Shown: positions 61,975 through 64,000 of the stretch, one piece after another
Layout: each line of letters begins with the position of its first letter
How positions within the stretch are numbered: the first letter of the stretch is position 1
From: Lachnospiraceae bacterium
Lineage (GTDB): Bacteria > Bacillota > Clostridia > Lachnospirales > Lachnospiraceae
Assembly (NCBI GenBank): GCA_910575775.1
Contig: CAJTEY010000010.1
Location: forward strand, 62,001 to 126,000
Direction of reading: 5' to 3'
Length of the DNA stretch: 64,000 bases
The notes under the pieces: model-generated
The model's input: the letters and a program-made list of their open reading frames with translations, nothing else
Told to the model about the DNA's origin: nothing
Databases searched by the model: none
Made by a program: the position numbers and the translations under genes

Positions 61975-62934
61975 ATGAAGCTGGTGGTTTTGGAGCGCAA
62001 CAGCGTGGGAACAGATGTGGATGTGAGCTGTTTTGAACGGTTCGGGGAGGTGGAATATTACCCGAACACGGTGGCGGAAAATACGGCGGAGCGGGTGAAG
62101 GATGCAGACATCGTCATTGCAAACAAAGCGCCCATGAATGAGAGCACGCTGAAGGACGCGCCGGATGTGAAGCTGATCTGTCTGTTCGCTACAGGTTTTG
62201 ACAATGTGGATTTGGACTATTGCAAGAGCCGCAGCATCAAGGTTGCAAATGTGGTGAATTACAGCACGGCTGCGGTGGTGCAGCACACGCTTATGCTGGC
62301 GCTGGCGCTTGAGGAGAAGCTTGCCTTTTATGATGACTATGTGAAATCGGACACTTATGCGAATCAGGATCGTTTTTCCAACTTTGACAGGCCGTTTGGC
62401 GAGTTTGAAGGAAAGACATGGGGTATCGTGGGGATGGGAAACATTGGCCGCAGGGTTGCCAGGGTGGCGCAGGCTCTGGGCTGTAAGGTGATTTTTTATT
62501 CCGCTTCCGGCAACAGCACCTGTACGGAGTATGAGAGAGTGGAGCTTGACACACTCCTTGCGCAGTCGGATATCCTTTCCTTGCACTGTCCGCTGAGCGA
62601 CAGAACAAGAGGGCTGATCAATAAGGAGGCCTTTGCCAGGATGAAGAAATCGGCCATTCTTGTCAATGTAGCGAGAGGCCCGGTGGTAGACACGCAGGCT
62701 CTCTACGAGGCGCTGACAGAGGGACAGATCGCGGCCGCAGGGCTTGACGTACTGGAGAAAGAACCGATCAGTAAGGACAATCCTCTGGGGAATATCAAAG
62801 ACAGCACGAAACTGATCATCACGCCCCATATGGCCTGGGCGAGCACGGAGGCAAGGGAGCGTCTGGTGAGTGAAGTTTCAAAGAACATAGAGGCATTTCT
62901 GGGTGGAGAAGACAGAAATATAGTCAATAAATAG
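61975..62934 (+). CDS. D-2-hydroxyacid dehydrogenase
   Basis: A 319-residue NAD-dependent enzyme. The catalytic domain surrounds a Rossmann domain with WGIVGMGNIGRRVARVAQALGC. Active-site residues occur in NVARGPVVDTQAL (Arg), GLDVLEKEP (Glu) and TPHMAWAS (His). It would reduce a 2-keto acid such as hydroxypyruvate, or oxidise the D-hydroxy acid. AGGAGG lies 5 nt before ATG 61975; the upstream GTG is disregarded. Gene order places it between a CofE-like ligase and an amidohydrolase, probably in one operon. Confidence 0.9.
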   Translation: MKLVVLERNSVGTDVDVSCFERFGEVEYYPNTVAENTAERVKDADIVIANKAPMNESTLKDAPDVKLICLFATGFDNVDLDYCKSRSIKVANVVNYSTAAVVQHTLMLALALEEKLAFYDDYVKSDTYANQDRFSNFDRPFGEFEGKTWGIVGMGNIGRRVARVAQALGCKVIFYSASGNSTCTEYERVELDTLLAQSDILSLHCPLSDRTRGLINKEAFARMKKSAILVNVARGPVVDTQALYEALTEGQIAAAGLDVLEKEPISKDNPLGNIKDSTKLIITPHMAWASTEARERLVSEVSKNIEAFLGGEDRNIVNK

Positions 62935-63024
62935 AAATAGACCTGCAGACGGACAGCCGGGTAAGCGCCAGGATGCGCCATGTCAGGACATTTATCAGAA
63001 AACTGCGGAGAAAAGAGGTATCAC

Positions 63025-64000
63025 ATGGGAATTATCATTGAAAACATTCTGGCAGTGCTGCCGGAAGGGGCGGATGATGTCATCCGGGAGACGACACTCT
63101 ATATTGAGGAGGACAAAATTACAGGGATCGGTGATAAGCCCGCAGGCTTTACTGCCGATAAGGTGATTGACGGCACGGATAAGCTTGTAATTCCGGGGCT
63201 GGTTAACTGCCATACCCATTCCTACATGTCCTTTATGCGAAATGTGGCGGATGACCTTTCCTTTATGGACTGGCTTTTCGGAACCATTGATCCGATTGAG
63301 CAGCAGATGACGGACGAAGACACTTACTGGGGCGCGAATCTGGCGATCATCGAGATGATGAAGAGCGGCACCACCTGTTTCAACGATATGCAGATGAACA
63401 TTCACCAGACCACCCGTGCGGTGAAGGAGTCGGGTATGCGCGCCGTGATCTGCCGAGGCCTTGTGGGAAGCGGCAGTGACGAGGCGGGGCAGATGCGTCT
63501 GCGGCAGGCTTACGAAGAGAGAGATGCCGCAAAGGACTGCGACCGGCTCACCTTTAAGCTGGGGCCTCATGCGCCTTACACTTGCGATGATGCGTTCTTA
63601 AAGATTGTAGCGGCTGAGGCCAAAAAGGAAAATATGGGCATCCATGTGCATCTGTCGGAGAGCGAGAGTGAGATTTCGCAGATTCAGGAAAAGTATGGCT
63701 GTACGCCTATTGCGCTGGCGGAGAAGTGCGGTATTTTCGATGTGCCGGCTATTGCGGCTCACTGTGTGCAGGTGACGGATGAGGATATTGAAATTCTGAA
63801 ACGGAAAAATGTAAGTGTGGTGACCAACCCAGCCAGCAATATGAAGCTGGGAAACGGCTTTGCACCCATTGCAAAAATGCTTGATGCGGGTGTCAATGTC
63901 TGTCTTGGCACGGATGGCGCGGCCAGCAATAACTGTCTGAACATGTTCCACGAACTGAGTCTGCTGACACTGATCCACAAGGGTACGGGAAAGACCCCGC
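63025..64000 (+). CDS. amidohydrolase, S-adenosylhomocysteine/methylthioadenosine deaminase-like (3' end outside window)
   Basis: The first 325 codons of a metal-dependent deaminase of the MtaD/SsnA/TrzN group. It has VIPGLVNCHTHSYMSFMRNVADD (HxH metal ligands), DWLFGTIDPIEQQMT, GPHAPYTCDDAF, GIHVHLSESESE (His), AAHCVQVTDEDIEIL and TNPASNMKLGNGFAPI and LGTDGAASNN (Asp). These fit enzymes that deaminate adenosyl compounds, though guanine or other substrates are possible. AGAGG precedes ATG 63025. The frame is open to the window end. Confidence 0.88.
   Translation, partial: MGIIIENILAVLPEGADDVIRETTLYIEEDKITGIGDKPAGFTADKVIDGTDKLVIPGLVNCHTHSYMSFMRNVADDLSFMDWLFGTIDPIEQQMTDEDTYWGANLAIIEMMKSGTTCFNDMQMNIHQTTRAVKESGMRAVICRGLVGSGSDEAGQMRLRQAYEERDAAKDCDRLTFKLGPHAPYTCDDAFLKIVAAEAKKENMGIHVHLSESESEISQIQEKYGCTPIALAEKCGIFDVPAIAAHCVQVTDEDIEILKRKNVSVVTNPASNMKLGNGFAPIAKMLDAGVNVCLGTDGAASNNCLNMFHELSLLTLIHKGTGKTP

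Noticed and set aside
1..64000. tRNA, rRNA, CRISPR arrays, insertion sequences, integrases and replication origins
   Set aside because: I looked for CCA-ended cloverleafs, conserved rRNA segments, regular spaced repeats and transposase motifs and saw none. Without a covariance-model or profile search this is a reading-level statement only.

Overview
The window looks like chromosomal DNA of a Gram-positive gut anaerobe of the Clostridia, most likely family Lachnospiraceae. This is inferred from the mix of families (DUF4358 lipoprotein, DUF4173/DUF2975/small-HTH trio, AgrC/AgrA-like GHKL/LytTR pairs, YesM/YesN regulators with a CUT1 sugar importer, a high-molecular-weight rubredoxin), from strong AGGAGG-type ribosome binding sites, and from moderate GC with AT-rich intergenic DNA. 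No rRNA, tRNA, CRISPR array, transposase or integrase was seen. The left end is the 3' end of gyrA and the right end is an unfinished amidohydrolase gene.

Layout. 0-8.5 kb: gyrA tail, a phosphoesterase, a membrane-linked XRE regulator, a flavin reductase-rubredoxin fusion, a MATE pump, a DUF2975-HTH-DUF4173 operon and a FlxA-like coiled-coil protein. 8.8-13.7 kb: a decayed PIN toxin with its antitoxin-like partner, a GHKL/LytTR two-component pair, a small unknown protein, MgtC and exonuclease III. 13.7-26.6 kb: a cell-surface block. It holds an MBOAT O-acyltransferase with an SGNH partner, divergent from a DUF4358 lipoprotein, and then a seven-gene operon: class II aldolase, tandem double nucleotidyltransferase, membrane glycosyltransferase fused to a uridine-kinase-like domain, HAD phosphatase, GT2, GDPD-like protein and GT39-like membrane enzyme. 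I recognise the domains but not the pathway, and it is the best candidate here for an undescribed system. 26.6-30.6 kb: housekeeping genes (TSCPD protein, murG, pgi).

30.7-40.9 kb is a xylo-oligosaccharide locus: GH43, YesM/YesN two-component system, solute-binding lipoprotein, two CUT1 permeases and a GH8 reducing-end exo-oligoxylanase. Both hydrolases lack signal peptides, so short xylan fragments are probably imported by the ABC system and cleaved inside the cell. No importer ATPase is encoded here, so a shared one elsewhere is expected. 40.9-47.3 kb holds an XRE membrane regulator, an AraC regulator divergent from a MATE pump, a truncated kinase-like gene, a PerR/Fur regulator with a perfect 7-1-7 palindrome, a CZB-type chemoreceptor and a lipoprotein. 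47.3-55.5 kb holds a second GHKL/LytTR pair (kinase without membrane domain), a mazEF module, a heterodimeric ABC exporter, an EcsC protein and an ANT(6)-like adenylyltransferase followed by a broken GNAT gene. 55.5-64 kb holds an XRE regulator with a long glycine pentapeptide repeat, an LD-carboxypeptidase, endonuclease IV, an esterase, a DUF1848 protein with a radical-SAM-type cysteine motif, and a CofE-like ligase / D-2-hydroxyacid dehydrogenase / amidohydrolase run.

A recurring theme is gene decay by short deletions and frameshifts. The PIN toxin, two GNAT acetyltransferases, a kinase-like gene and an AraC gene are all reduced to recognisable pieces beside intact neighbours. Starts were moved to internal Met/GTG codons where a ribosome binding site or family alignment from memory supported this. 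All family calls rest on motif recognition, not on database searches.
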